A stretch of DNA of 64,000 nucleotides. Source: Notospermus geniculatus. Taxonomy: Eukaryota; Nemertea; Pilidiophora; Heteronemertea; Lineidae. This document shows positions 41,041 through 52,190 of the stretch, in pieces. The notes beneath the pieces are model-generated. The model worked only from the letters and a program-made list of their open reading frames with translations. It made no database searches and was not told where the DNA came from. The stretch lies in contig NMRB01000872.1 of NCBI GenBank assembly GCA_002633025.1, positions 122,643 to 186,642 on the forward strand. Direction: 5' to 3'. Made by a program: the position numbers and the translations under genes. Position 1 is the first letter of the stretch, and each line of letters begins with the position of its first letter.

Positions 41041-43714
41041 AGTTTTCCAACAACTTGCATACTGGTTTATTCCTCTTGATGAGAATGTTTATGATGAAGT
41101 GAAAAAAATCCCTCAAGTTATTCGTTAGATTCAACACGTTAGTTGTTTTTGAATAGAATGTTGCAAGCTCTATACATAGTAGGCTACCGGGGTAACAGAC
41201 CCTAATTTTGCCAGCCGGTGTAACATCTGTCAATGGGTGGTATTTATAAAAGCTAGCAAATGCTTTTCCTTCATGTTTTGTTGTACATTTACATTGGACC
41301 TCACTGTGCAAATCTTAAGGAAAAGCATTTGCTAACTTTTATAAATACGAGCCAATGTTCCCATCATCATGATCATTGAGTGCTCCCACATTGTTTGGGA
41401 AACAGTGAAAACAGATTGACCCGTCTGCTTGTGTGTCCATTTGTCAAGTTGCATCTTATCCGTCTGTTTGTTGTTGGGGTACACTGGCAATAGGGAACAA
41501 CTTCAGGAGGTACACCTTCACGGCAGGCAGTCCCTTTGACACAGTTAGACAACTTTATTAGCTGCTCCAACATGACGTCATGATGACTGTGATACTTCTT
41601 CATCTCAAGCATTTATTTGAGCAATATAAAGATTAAATTATTTAGAGATTGTACAAATTTATATTTCATTAATTCTATTGAAAATATGTAACGTATAGCC
41701 TGTAATTTTTATGTATAATGTATGTTTACATATGCTGTACATTCCTAGGCCCTGGGACTGGTGTTACATTTGCTAACCCTTTCCCAGTCTCTTCAAAAAC
41801 ACTTTGGGGAGAAGTAAGAAAATGCTCAAGAATTATGCAGAATATCTGAAAAAGGTTTTAAAAGAGATCGTTGTTATAGAATGAATAGGTGTGATATCAA
41901 AACTAGATATTTTCGTGATATTTATGTATAATCTCTTATTAACCTCCTGCAAATAGAAGGCCATATTCAAAAAGGGTGATGATCACCCGATTAAGACTTC
42001 ACTAAATGCACACACTTCCACCATGCATTTGACGAAGTTACACGCATCTAAGTCTTAACGATGATGCAAGTTGTCCTTTTCCCTTGTCGATTTCTTCCGG
42101 GGATCTTCGAAGATTATATTTCAATATTGATGTAACTCCTTTTGGGGGTGCATTGAAAGTACAAGGCCTTTCATCATTGGAAGTTTCAGCAAGATTTGAG
42201 TGGTGAAGTAACTCATTCAGTCATCATTCAGCTCCCTCCTGATATACGGTACATGTTTGCAGACAGACTGCAAGTTACACATGGATATCAATCATCACCC
42301 CAATGAGGAAACCAGGTGAGGGGTGGAATTGGGTATGGATGCGCAATTGGAACTGTGTTTGAAAATAAATACAGATCCATGCTTATCTATCCGACGCAGA
42401 CCTCTTGCATGCATGGACCGCACTGGGAATCAAACCCGGGTCTTATGCAAGGACTGCAATTGGAACTGTAGATAAAGCGAAGCTTCTACCAGAGCTGATC
42501 CCTATGTATGCCGCTGAGTGGCGTGGTAGTATTTTGAAAAGTCGAGACGTTGGCTCCAAACACTTCTCATGCCTATTAGGTTTAGGGCGGACTCACGGAT
42601 AAGTTTAATGGGATAGCCTCATGGCAATGTTCCAGTGCCTTAGACGAACTGCAGAAGAAATACTTTCTCACATTTGACATGCACAAAATTTGGTCATAAT
42701 AAAGAGCCATTAGTTGCTCCACGGAGGTCAAATTTTTGGCATGGTTTTTTTCTGTTGCATATTTTTGTGCTCATAATTAAAGTATAGGCCTACTTGTTGT
42801 TAGAGGGCAGAGAAAGGGAAAACCCCTCCCCAGCTCTTCCTCTCCTGGTCTGATTTTCAAGCTTTTATATGCCCACCTCCAGAAGGAGGTGTAATAGCAT
42901 AATGCCCGCCTCCAGTAGGAGGCGTAGCAAATTGGTCATTTGGTATATATTGTGTGGTATCTGTTTGTTAGTCAGTCTCTCGAGGTGGCATGTTTTGCAG
43001 CTATGAGGCCAGGTCATCATTTTTCTGGTACATTTACACCCAGGTGAACACATGGTCCCCTGGACCATTTCATGATCTAGAAACGCTGGGCGACACACTG
43101 ATATGGTTTGTTAAGGCATCCCGCCAGAAAAAAATTCAAGGCGGTGTGTGAAAAACAGGTTACCCTGGTCAAATCATGTAAACATGGTCCGCAATCAACG
43201 CCATCGATCTATAGTGTACAATTTCGTGGGAAGCCAAAAACTGTATCATGCCTGCCTCATGTTTGAAACACACAAACCAGATGTTTGAGGGCACAAAAAA
43301 AGATTGATATTGACTGCAAATAAGACTAGTGTTAAATATCCCAGCTCACTTTATTTCAGACTGTTTAGATTTATTCAGGGAAATTCTGTCTGCTCAGAAA
43401 ATTTGTCCTCTTGGAAGTTCATGATAAAAAATGCCAGGTTCTTGGCCAGGCACCATCTTGTTGCTGAATAAGAGAAATTATGACAAACATTGATAACAGT
43501 ATATATTTTCTATTTTTCTGCTTAGCTCCACATGGCCAATAGTTGATATGTCCACAGCATAGTTTTTTTTGCTTAGATTTGCTTTAAATGTTGCCTAAAA
43601 TACCTCAAAGTTTTCCGTCCTGCTCATTGTATAGTTTAATACCGATATACAAGCTGTATGGTGTTTTTTCATATACACATGTATTTAGGGTGTCCCAAAA
43701 AATGTATACAATCC
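41041..43714. other. Intergenic stretch after the FAM228-like gene
   Basis: No supported gene. It includes a hairpin element (41240-41348), a tRNA-like B-box on the minus strand (AAACCCGGG context near 42430) that may be a worn SINE, and two CCTCC-AGNAGGAGG words near 42876 and 42909. Confidence 0.4.
41240..41348. repeat. Hairpin MITE, 109 bp, GCAAATGCTTTT family
   Basis: GTATTTATAAAAGCTAGCAA on the left is mirrored on the right, the arms being ~33 bp with one or two differences. The core word GCAAATGCTTTT recurs in the hairpin at 53497-53611. Confidence 0.68.
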
Positions 43715-44165
43715 ATGCCATGTTAGTACTAAAACCACGCAAGTGTTAGTGCCATGTTGGTGCTAAAACCACGCAAGTCCTGGACTTGCGTGATTTTAGC
43801 ACTCATTTGGCAGATTGCACCAGACGAGTGTGAAACACAAGCCCCTGCCATGTTAGTGCATTTTATACTCATCTGGTGCAATCTACTCAATGAGTGCTAA
43901 AACCACGCAAGTCCAGGACTTGCGTGGTTTTAGCACTAACATGGCACAGACTTGTGTTTTGCACTCGTCTTTTGCAATGTGCCAAATGTGTGCTAAAACC
44001 AGGCAAGTCCACAACTTGCGTTCGGCACTAACATGGCACTTGCGTGGTTTTAGCACTAACATGGCATGGACTTGTGTTTTATACTCATCTGGTGCAATCT
44101 GCCCAATGAGTGCTAAAACCACACAAGTGCCATGTTAGTGCTAAAACCACGCAAGTCCTGGACTT
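43715..44165. repeat. Tandem array of palindromic ~30-bp units
   Basis: Built from GTGCTAAAACCACGCAAGTC and its reverse complement, often back to back around a CC(T/A)GG centre, joined by segments with TCATCTGGTGCAAT. At least ten half-units are present. The array can fold into several alternative long hairpins. Confidence 0.82.
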
Positions 44166-44448
44166 AACATTCTTGGTTTCATTTGAATAAACTTGGAAAT
44201 TTCACCATATTTCTGTGACTTCCAAGACATTAATTCAAACATTTCTATGTAATTGGTGACTTTGAATAAAATGTCTTCACCATACTTCTTTATTATCATT
44301 TGATTAATTGGTCCTTCTTAATTAATTAATTATTCCTCCAATTAATTGTTTTACATGATCATATCACTCCAGATGTACAGTTTACAGAAATAAACAGCTT
44401 ATATGTCTGTTATTTTCAAATAATTCTGGTAATCTGTTTTCTCTCAAC
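44166..44448. other. AT-rich spacer between arrays
   Basis: Noncoding and AT-rich, with TTAATTAATTAAT words near 44320-44345. Confidence 0.4.
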
Positions 44449-45893
44449 AGGGTTATATGCGTGCGCTCATGCGGAACAAGCTTAAAAAATGCGCATTTTT
44501 AGCGTTTAAGGGTTATTTGCATGCGCTCATGCACAACCAATGGGAAAGGAAAAAAATTATCAATTTTCAAACGGTTCTGCATGAGCGCACGCGAATAACC
44601 CTAAAATGCTAAAAATGCATTTTAAAGCTTGTTCTGCTTGAGCGCATGCGAAGTCTTAAAAAATGCAAAATTTCGCATATCAGGGTTATTCGCGTGCGCT
44701 CATGCGGAACCGTTTGAAAATTGATAATTTTTTTCCTTTCCCATTGGTTCCGCATGAGCGCACGCAAATAACCCTTAAACGCTAAAAATGTGCATTTTTT
44801 AAGCTTGTTCTGCTTGAGCGCATGCGAAGTCTTAAAAAATGCAAAATTTTCGCATATCAGGGTTATTCGCGTGCGCTCATGCGGAACTGTTTGAAAATTG
44901 GTAATTTTTTCCTTTCCCATTGGTTCCGCATGAGCGCACGCGAATAACCCTTAAACGCTAAAAATGTGCATTTTTTAAGCTTGTTCTGCTTGAGCGCATG
45001 CGAAGTCTTAAAAAATGCAAAATTTTCGCATATCAGGGTTATTCGCGTGCGCTCATGCGGAACCATTTGAAAATTGATGATTTTTTTCCTTTCCCATTGG
45101 TTCCGCATGAGCGCACGCGAATAACCCTTAAACGCTAAAAATGTGCATTTTTTAAGCTTGTTCTGCTTGAGCGCATGCGAAGTCTTAAAAAATGCAAAAT
45201 GTTCGCATAGCAGGGTTATTCGCGTGCGCTCATGCGGAACCGTTTGAAAATTGATAATTTTTTTCCTTTCCCATTGGTTCCGCATGAGCGCACGCGAATA
45301 ACCCTTAAACGCTAAAAATGTGCATTTTTTAAGCTTGTTCTGCTTGAGCGCATGCAAAGTATTAAAAAACGCAAAATTTTCGCATATCAGGGTTATTCGC
45401 GTGCGTTCATGCGGAACCGTTTAAAACTTGATAATTTTTTCCTTTCCCATTGGTTCCGCATGAGCGCACGCGAATAACCCTTAAACGCTAAAAATGCACA
45501 CTTTTTAAGCTTTTTCCGCTTCAGCGCACGTGAAGTCTTAAAAAATGCAAAATTTTCGCATATCAGGGTTATTCGCGTGCACTCATGCGGAACCATTTGA
45601 AAATTGATGATTTTTTTCCTTTCCCATTGGTTCCGCATGAGCGCACGCGAATAACCCCTAAACGCGAAAAAACCCACATTTTTAAAGCTTTTTCCGCTTG
45701 AGCGCCCACGAAGTCTTAAAAAATGCAAAGTTTTCGCGTATAAGTGTTATTCACGTGCGCTCTTGTGGAACCGTTGGAAAATTGATAATTTTTTCCTTTC
45801 CCATTGGTTCCGCATGAGCGCACGCGAATAACCCTTAAATGCTAAAAACGCACATTTTTAAAGCTTGTTCAACTTGAGCGCACGCAAATAATC
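44449..45893. repeat. Satellite array, ~177-bp period, about eight copies
   Basis: Units are marked by GGGTTATTCGCGTGCGCTCA starting near 44682, 44860, 45036, 45213, 45391 and 45567, with variant copies at both ends. Each unit contains an inverted pair, GCGTGCGCTCATGCGGAACC-like against GGTTCCGCATGAGCGCACGC, so each can form a hairpin. A minus-strand reading frame stays open across units because the period is close to 59 codons. Edge copies are the most divergent. Confidence 0.88.
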
Positions 45894-46880
45894 CTGTTCA
45901 GGGAAAAAAGAACAAAGAAAAAAAATAAAAACTAAATGACATATTTTTGAATTAATGTTTATTCCGTATGTCTACAATTGAATCACGCATACATGCATAT
46001 ACTGATACAGGTAATGCTTCTTCATTACAAAATACCTTTCATACAATTTTAGTGTCTGAAAGCCTTCTACAAACAGAAATATTGGAAAGCTGACATAATT
46101 GACGTTCACACCAACTACTGAAGCTGAAGTGTGAATGCCGATTGTCAATTTTACACTGAACAAGAGGCAGAAAGCTGCACGCTAGAGTTTTTTACCAACT
46201 TCAAAAATGATTGTACACAAGCAGATGGAAAACTTGAACTAAGAAGGATCATCCCACAGCAGGAATTCTCACCTCATTCATGTTTCAGTAGATGAAGAGG
46301 GGCAAGGTAAAAACCCTCTGCTGTCTTGCCAATAAAGCTTGCTGAAACTTGCAACTCAACACAGTAAACTCCGCATTCAGAATTGTGTTCTGATCTGTCC
46401 TAATATCCGATCTCGCGTTGAAGATGAGCCGGCCATCATTAGCAGCGAATACATGTACTTACCACGGCTCACATGAAATGGTCCCAAACCAGACAAATTT
46501 CAGATTTTTGATATTTTCGATAATCTCAAATATCATCAAAGTAAGCCAAGACTTTCAAACACTTTCTTCACCATATTTCTTAGAATTTTCCATAGATTAC
46601 TTGAAAAGTCATTTCTGGTAAAAAATGTTAAAATTTCAAAAATCTCAATCTTGATGATATTTTAAAATAGTAATATTTTCATGATACCGGGCAATTAATT
46701 TTTTTCCATGAAATTTCCTCTCTGACATACAGAGGAGATGTTCTAGGGCCAGGTATCAAAGCTGCAACCCCATCGTGCGCATACCTCAGCAACAGAAGAC
46801 AAAAACTTTTGTCCATTTATTTTTTGGTATGAGTGTACATATGATAAAAATTTGGAGACGGTCCAGTTAGTAGTTGAACT
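45894..46880. other. Noncoding stretch, probably downstream of the zinc-finger gene
   Basis: No supported gene. A TTTATT near 46817 is an AATAAA on the minus strand and could end transcripts of the zinc-finger gene starting at 48082; this is a guess. Confidence 0.35.
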
Positions 46881-46884
46881 ATTA

Positions 46885-47018
46885 GGCTGACTTTACATCG
46901 GATGACATGCGACACAAACAACACGCCGGCGAACAAAGGTTTCATGGGGATGAATCCTTTGTGAATCCAATGTTAGCCTGCCTGTTCTTGTCGCATGTCA
47001 TCCAATGTAAAGTCAGCC
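46885..47018. mobile_element. Harbinger-like MITE, 134 bp, TTA target
   Basis: Arms of ~29 bp, GGCTGACTTTACATCGGATG on the left, mirrored on the right with one difference. TTA flanks both ends (46882-46884 and 47019-47021). It lies just past the stop codon of the zinc-finger gene. Confidence 0.75.
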
Positions 47019-47050
47019 TTAGTGAATCTCTTCTTACAGAAATGGCATTC

Positions 47051-48082
47051 TTATGGTCTTTCTCCTGTATGCACTTTCTTGTGGCGGATTAAATGTGATT
47101 GGTGATTGTAGGTCTTCCCACATGCTGAACATTTGAATGGCCTTTCACCTGTATGAATTCGCTCATGATTCTTTAAAGTGCTTTTCGCCGCGAAGGCCTT
47201 CTCACACACTGAACATTTGAATGGTCTTTCACCTGTATGTACTCGCTCATGACAATGTAAAGCACCTTTCACACTGAAGGCCTTTCCACAAACTAAGCAT
47301 TTGAATGGTTTTACATTTGAACGGCTTTCTCCTGTATGCACCCTCTTGTGGTGTGTTAAACTGCTTTTCTGAGTATAGGCCTTCTCACACACTGAACATT
47401 TGAATGGTCTTTCACCTGTATGTAGTCGCTCATGAGCCTTTAAAGTGCCTTTCTGATTGAAGGCCTTTCCACAAACTAAACATTTGAATCGTTTCACATT
47501 TAAATGGTTTTCTCCTGAATGTACTCGCTCATGATGAATGTTTAAATGGTGTTTCAGAGTGAAGGCCTTCTCACACACAGAACATTTGAATGGTCTTTCA
47601 CCTGTATGTATTCGCTCATGAGTGTTTAAATGGTGTTTCAGAGTGAAGGCCTTCTCACACACTGAACATTTGAATGGTCGTTCACCTGTATGTACTCGCT
47701 CATGGATATTTAAACCGTCTTTCAGAGTGAAAGCCTTTCCACATGTTGAACATTTGAATGGTTTTACATTTGAATGGCGTTCTCCTGTATGCTGCACTCT
47801 CTTGTGGCGCGATAAATGGGATTGGCGACTGAAGACCTTCTCACACACTGAACATTTGAATGGTCTTTCACATATATGTACTTGCTCATGATCCTTTAAA
47901 TTGTGTTCCTCAGTGAAGGCCTTTCCACAAACTGAACATTGGAATGGTTTTTCGCCCGTGTGAGTTTGAATATGATTTTCGAGGCTGCTCTTTTTCCGAA
48001 ATAACTTAGGACACAAAGGACACTTTCTGGTGTTACATTTTCTTACTACATAGGCAGGAAGTTTGCTTGATTTGCTGATGAT
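47051..48082 (-). CDS. C2H2 zinc-finger protein, main exon, 11 fingers
   Basis: The exon starts after an AATTTCAG acceptor (minus strand; exon base 48082) and ends with TAA at 47051-47053. It is continuously open for ~340 residues. Eleven C2H2 fingers follow an N-terminal basic stretch; the first is CPLCPKLFRKKSSLENHIQT and the last CSACGKTYNHQSHLIRHKKV. Most linkers are TGERPFKC, but three are longer (six residues such as SRSNVK between GE and PFKC). No KRAB, BTB or ZAD domain is in this exon; a 5' exon must exist upstream. It should bind DNA in the nucleus. Targets cannot be told from sequence here. Confidence 0.85.
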   Translation of the reverse strand: MISKSSKLPAYVVRKCNTRKCPLCPKLFRKKSSLENHIQTHTGEKPFQCSVCGKAFTEEHNLKDHEQVHICERPFKCSVCEKVFSRQSHLSRHKRVQHTGERHSNVKPFKCSTCGKAFTLKDGLNIHERVHTGERPFKCSVCEKAFTLKHHLNTHERIHTGERPFKCSVCEKAFTLKHHLNIHHERVHSGENHLNVKRFKCLVCGKAFNQKGTLKAHERLHTGERPFKCSVCEKAYTQKSSLTHHKRVHTGESRSNVKPFKCLVCGKAFSVKGALHCHERVHTGERPFKCSVCEKAFAAKSTLKNHERIHTGERPFKCSACGKTYNHQSHLIRHKKVHTGERP

Positions 48083-48594
48083 CTGAAATTAGAAAAAAGA
48101 ATGACCATATATACAATACTTCTATTGCAATGTCACGAGCGTTTCTGAAGTTGATGGATGGAAGTGGAGCTGGTTCTGAGAAACGTGATATTATTTTCTG
48201 CCCTGTAAGCAAACATAGTACTGCAAATACACCTGTACATGTAGGTTCTCAAGTTTAACCTTAAAATAAAGAAAACTTGTTCTGTGAACAATATCAACAC
48301 CTTGGTTTCTGAAGTTAAAGTCTGATTACAAACAAGATGGGTTTTTAAAGCCCAATTCTATTGAATATTACGATATTTTCAAAATGTTAGGAGAATGTGC
48401 ACACAAGGTCTCATACCTTGTGAAGGTCCCCGTAGTGCTTGCCTGATACTGGTACTAGAGAATCAAGGCCTTTTTTTCAGCAAATATTGAAACTGCCGTG
48501 ACGAACAGATGTCAGAGCTGGGAGGAGGTCAAGTCAAGCTTGGTGAACTATGAACAGCCATAATATTACTTTTCCTGTTTGAATCAACGCTAAA
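48083..48594 (-). other. Intron sequence shared with the paralogous zinc-finger copy
   Basis: 48119-48200 is clearly related to 51719-51795 (both contain TTCTGAAGTTGATGGATGGA). The duplication that made the zinc-finger copies therefore included intron sequence. Confidence 0.55.
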
Positions 48595-48597
48595 TGT

Positions 48598-48835
48598 TTT
48601 CTCACACACTGGACATTGAATTCATAGGGCTTTTCCCCTCTTTTGCACTCTTTTATGAATTTTCAAATGGTACGGTACTTCCGAGTGAACCTCTTTCCAC
48701 ACACTGAACATTTGAATGGTTTTCCTCCAGTGTGCATGCGAATGTGCTTGTCCACGCATGGACTTGTTCTGATATGACTTGGGACACCAAGGACATTTGG
48801 TTTTACCTATTTTCCCAGTTTCATTCAGCAAAAAG
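48598..48835 (-). pseudogene. Decayed C2H2 zinc-finger exon
   Basis: The minus strand encodes [15 protein letters not shown], equivalent to the first finger of the intact exon, followed by finger fragments with frame changes (a [11 protein letters not shown]-like segment, then remnants ending near 48598). Histidine ligands are lost in places. A related remnant lies at 51970-52045. Confidence 0.6.
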
Positions 48836-49210
48836 TGTAAGAAGCCAACAAGACAAACTTGAAAGAACAGAGAAATTAAAGAAATAAAACATTTATTATT
48901 GATATTCATAGATATTCTTATACACCAATATGAATTGGTAATCTACTACTGCTACCACGGTCACCAGTCACACATCTGTATGCAAGTCACAGAATGATCA
49001 CTGAATCTTCAAGTAACAGCTTGGACAAACAAACCTGGATTACAAGATTTGATCAGAAAGAAGGCGAAAATCACAATGAACAATGAATTTCTCAGCTACT
49101 TTTTACCATAATTTCAATCAGGAGGAAAAAATTCCAGAGACTGAATCAACCAGTTATAATGTCATAGCTTATGGAAAGGTTTTTGCTCGGCTAAAATGTA
49201 GCCAGTGAGT

Positions 49211-49702
49211 NNNNNNNNNNNNNNNNNNNNNNNNNNNNNNNNNNNNNNNNNNNNNNNNNNNNNNNNNNNNNNNNNNNNNNNNNNNNNNNNNNNNNNNNNN
49301 NNNNNNNNNNNNNNNNNNNNNNNNNNNNNNNNNNNNNNNNNNNNNNNNNNNNNNNNNNNNNNNNNNNNNNNNNNNNNNNNNNNNNNNNNNNNNNNNNNNN
49401 NNNNNNNNNNNNNNNNNNNNNNNNNNNNNNNNNNNNNNNNNNNNNNNNNNNNNNNNNNNNNNNNNNNNNNNNNNNNNNNNNNNNNNNNNNNNNNNNNNNN
49501 NNNNNNNNNNNNNNNNNNNNNNNNNNNNNNNNNNNNNNNNNNNNNNNNNNNNNNNNNNNNNNNNNNNNNNNNNNNNNNNNNNNNNNNNNNNNNNNNNNNN
49601 NNNNNNNNNNNNNNNNNNNNNNNNNNNNNNNNNNNNNNNNNNNNNNNNNNNNNNNNNNNNNNNNNNNNNNNNNNNNNNNNNNNNNNNNNNNNNNNNNNNN
49701 NN
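49211..49702. other. Assembly gap (run of Ns)
   Basis: 492 undetermined bases. The right edge falls inside a SINE, so the gap is probably repeat-induced. A zinc-finger exon could be hidden in it. Confidence 0.98.
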
Positions 49703-49916
49703 GTTCGATCCCCGGCCGTGCCACTCTGTAACTCTCAACTGGCCTGAAATGTCCATCGTGTGCGCTATATTGTGGCTGCCCTTTGGTTTCTACAGAAAGG
49801 TTTCTGAATCATAGGCTGGGGTAATAATGTGTGAAGCGCTTAGAGAGCGTAATACGCTATGAAGCGCTATATAAGAACTCACCATTATTATTATTATTAT
49901 TATTACTACTATCAGA
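49703..49916 (+). mobile_element. tRNA-derived SINE, 3' part
   Basis: It starts at the gap with GTTCGATCCCCGG, the B box of a tRNA-like promoter, and ends in GAAGCGCTATATAAGAA followed by (ATT)n to about 49908. The GCGCTATATAA plus trinucleotide tail is typical of SINE 3' ends in marine animals. The A box is lost in the gap. Confidence 0.75.
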
Positions 49917-50085
49917 TGGGCTTTCCTCTTGAAAGCTTTTTGACATACATGTATAGAATACGTGAACGGTTTTTCACCGTTGTGGATTCCAACATGGTTA
50001 TTCTAGTAATTTTTTTGACAGAAACGAGACTTGCGAGAAAAGGACATTGGATTTCACATTTTCTTACAACAAATGTAGTGGAATT
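49915..50085 (-). pseudogene. Decayed zinc-finger exon start
   Basis: On the minus strand KCEIQCPFLASLVSVKKITR follows the same pattern as the first finger of the intact exon (CPLCPKLFRKKS) but lacks the second cysteine and both histidines. A related copy lies ~250 bp away. Confidence 0.45.
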
Positions 50086-50184
50086 ATACATCTGAAATAA
50101 CAGAACTGCTGTGACGGCGTGACATCGTTTTGCCAGAATTTTCAGTAATGTTGTGATCTTACAATGGAAACATTCATTTTGATA

Positions 50185-50320
50185 CCCGAACGTGGCCTTT
50201 CTGCTTGAAGGCTTTTTGATCAGTGTGTATTTGGACATGATTTTCTAGTAAATTTTTTGACAAGAAATAAGTTGGGACAAAAAGGACATTGGGTTTCACC
50301 TTTTCTTATAACGTGAGTGG
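50185..50320 (-). pseudogene. Second decayed zinc-finger exon start
   Basis: The minus strand has CPFCPNLFLVKK, then sequence matching a broken finger, and SKSLQAERP-like remnants in other frames. It parallels 49915-50085, so the decayed unit was itself duplicated. Confidence 0.45.
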
Positions 50321-50689
50321 AATGATACATCTGGAAACGAAAACATTTGATGGCGCTGCAACCCTTATCAACTTTTCGACTGTGACGCACGGAATGTCAA
50401 CGATCAGACTACCGTGACGTTGTGGCTTCATGCTCGCACCTCGTATTGCCACGGAGATGACGTCCTGAAGACAACGAAATGGCCAGATATGATCGCCAGT
50501 TTCCCTCAACCACGGCTTCGTTTTTCTCGCCATTCAAACAAATCTCTCAAAACCTGACGTCACACTTGCACACCTCAACTGCATTAAGACACCAGGAAAA
50601 ATTCAGTTTAAGTTGATGCCAGCATATCTCAATGAACAGTATGGACATTTCTGTTTGAACCATCAGGGTCTTATTCATAAAGCGGTTCC

Positions 50690-51693
50690 ATCGACGATTC
50701 TCCTGTATGCACTCTCTTGTGGCATGGGATTGCAAGTGAAGGTCTTGCCGCACACTGAACATGTGAATGGTCTTACACCTGTATGCACTCCCTTTTGGTG
50801 GGCCCTAAAATGGGTTTGCTGATTGAAGGCCTTCAGGCACACTGAACATTTGAATGGTCTTTCATCTGTACACACTCTCTTCTGGTCCTCTAAATGGGTT
50901 TGCTGAGTGAAGGCCTTCTCACACACTGAACATTTGAACGGCTTTCTCCTGTATGCACTCTCTTGTGGTGTGTTAAATTGGAATTATGAGCGAAGGCCTT
51001 CTCGCACACTGAACATTTAAATGGTCTTTCACCTGTATGTAATCGTTCATGAACCTTTAAACTGCTTTTCCGAGTGAAGGCCTTCTCACACACTGAACAT
51101 TTGAATGGTCTTTCACCTTTATGTATTCGCTGATGAACCTTTAAACTGCTTTTCTGAGTGAAGGCCTTTCCACAAACTAAACATTTGAATGGTTTTACAT
51201 TTGAACGGCTTTCTCTTGTATGCATTCTCTTGTGGTTTGTTAAATTAGATTGCTGAGTGAAGGCCTTGTCACACACTGAACATTTGAATGGTCTTTCACC
51301 TGTATGTAATCGTTCATGAACCTTTAAATGGTGTTTCAGAGTAAAGACCTTTCCACAAACTAAACATTTGAATGGTTTTACATTTGAATGGCTTTCTCCT
51401 GTATGCACTCTCTTGTCGTGGGCCCTTAAAAGGGATTGGTGAGTGAAAGCCTTCCCACACACTGAACATTTGAATGGTCTTTCACCTTTATGTATTCGTT
51501 CATGAACCTTTAAATGATGTTTCAGAGTGAACGCCTTTCCACAAACTGAACATTTGAAATGGTTTTCGCCCGTGTGAGTTCGAATATGATTTTCGACCTC
51601 GATCTTTTTCCTGAATGACTTAGGACACAGAGGACGCTTTCTTGTGTTATATTTTCTTACTACACGGGCAGAAGTTGATTTTTTGCTAATGAT
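50690..51693 (-). pseudogene. C2H2 zinc-finger protein, paralogous exon with a frameshift
   Basis: The exon begins after an AATTTCAG acceptor, as in the 48082 copy, and is open from 51693 to 50890. It has a basic N-terminus, a first finger ([18 protein letters not shown]) and about eight further fingers, including [20 protein letters not shown] and [20 protein letters not shown]. Near 50935 one base is missing in a linker and the frame fails. The next fingers continue in another frame (CSVCLKAFNQQTHFRAHQKG) to about 50690, the last ones degenerate. It may make a truncated protein of about eight fingers or be a pseudogene. Confidence 0.72.
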
Positions 51694-51969
51694 CTGAAAT
51701 TAGAAAACAGAACAATACTTCTATCAAAAGGTCACACGCAAGGTCATTCTGAAGTTGATGGATGGAAGTGGAGCAGATTCAGAGAAACCTGCGATTTCAG
51801 TGCGAATAATATTCACACGTCATGTCCAAATCTGAAATTCACGCCGGCTGTCGGTGGGCGAATGCGAGACGTTTTCCGTGCGATTCTGTTGCGAATTTGG
51901 GGCAAAATATTCGCTGTTACTGAAATTCGCGGTTACTGAAATGAACAGCCATATATTTGACTGCTTCTG

Positions 51970-52045
51970 TTTGAACTAACGCTGAACCTTTTCCCACACG
52001 GTTGACATTCATACATGTAGTGTCTTCCCCTCAAGGGTTGCACTC
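51970..52045 (-). pseudogene. Zinc-finger remnant matching 48598
   Basis: AACGCTGAACCTTTTCCCAC here aligns with AACGCTAAATGTTTTCTCAC near 48590, including the following block. No ligands remain. Confidence 0.4.
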
Positions 52046-52064
52046 CACATTTTGGCGAATAAAA

Positions 52065-52190
52065 CCCATGCCATGTTATTGTCCTCACCGATACCTTTAT
52101 TTTGATACTTATGTTGATATGATTTGAAAAGACATCAAATTTTTGCCCCCTACTGTTAATCCCTTTGGCCCTTTAAAAAGGGCGGCCATC
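52065..52190 (-). repeat. Dispersed repeat, partner of 58078-58195
   Basis: The reverse complement of this segment matches 58078-58195: AAGGGATTAACAGTAGGGG, then CAAAAATTTGATGTCTT and ACATGGCATGGGTTT appear in the same order. Confidence 0.65.

Noticed and set aside
42420-42445. tRNA-like B box on the minus strand
   Set aside because: No matching A box or cloverleaf can be built; at best a worn SINE.
43690-44165. Regular repeats that might be a CRISPR array
   Set aside because: The units are inverted and adjacent with no unique spacers; the context is animal nuclear DNA.
44609-45728. Three minus-strand open frames with repeated KGYSRALMRNQWERKK peptides
   Set aside because: They are by-products of the 177-bp satellite whose period is close to a multiple of three; there is no start context or flanking gene structure.
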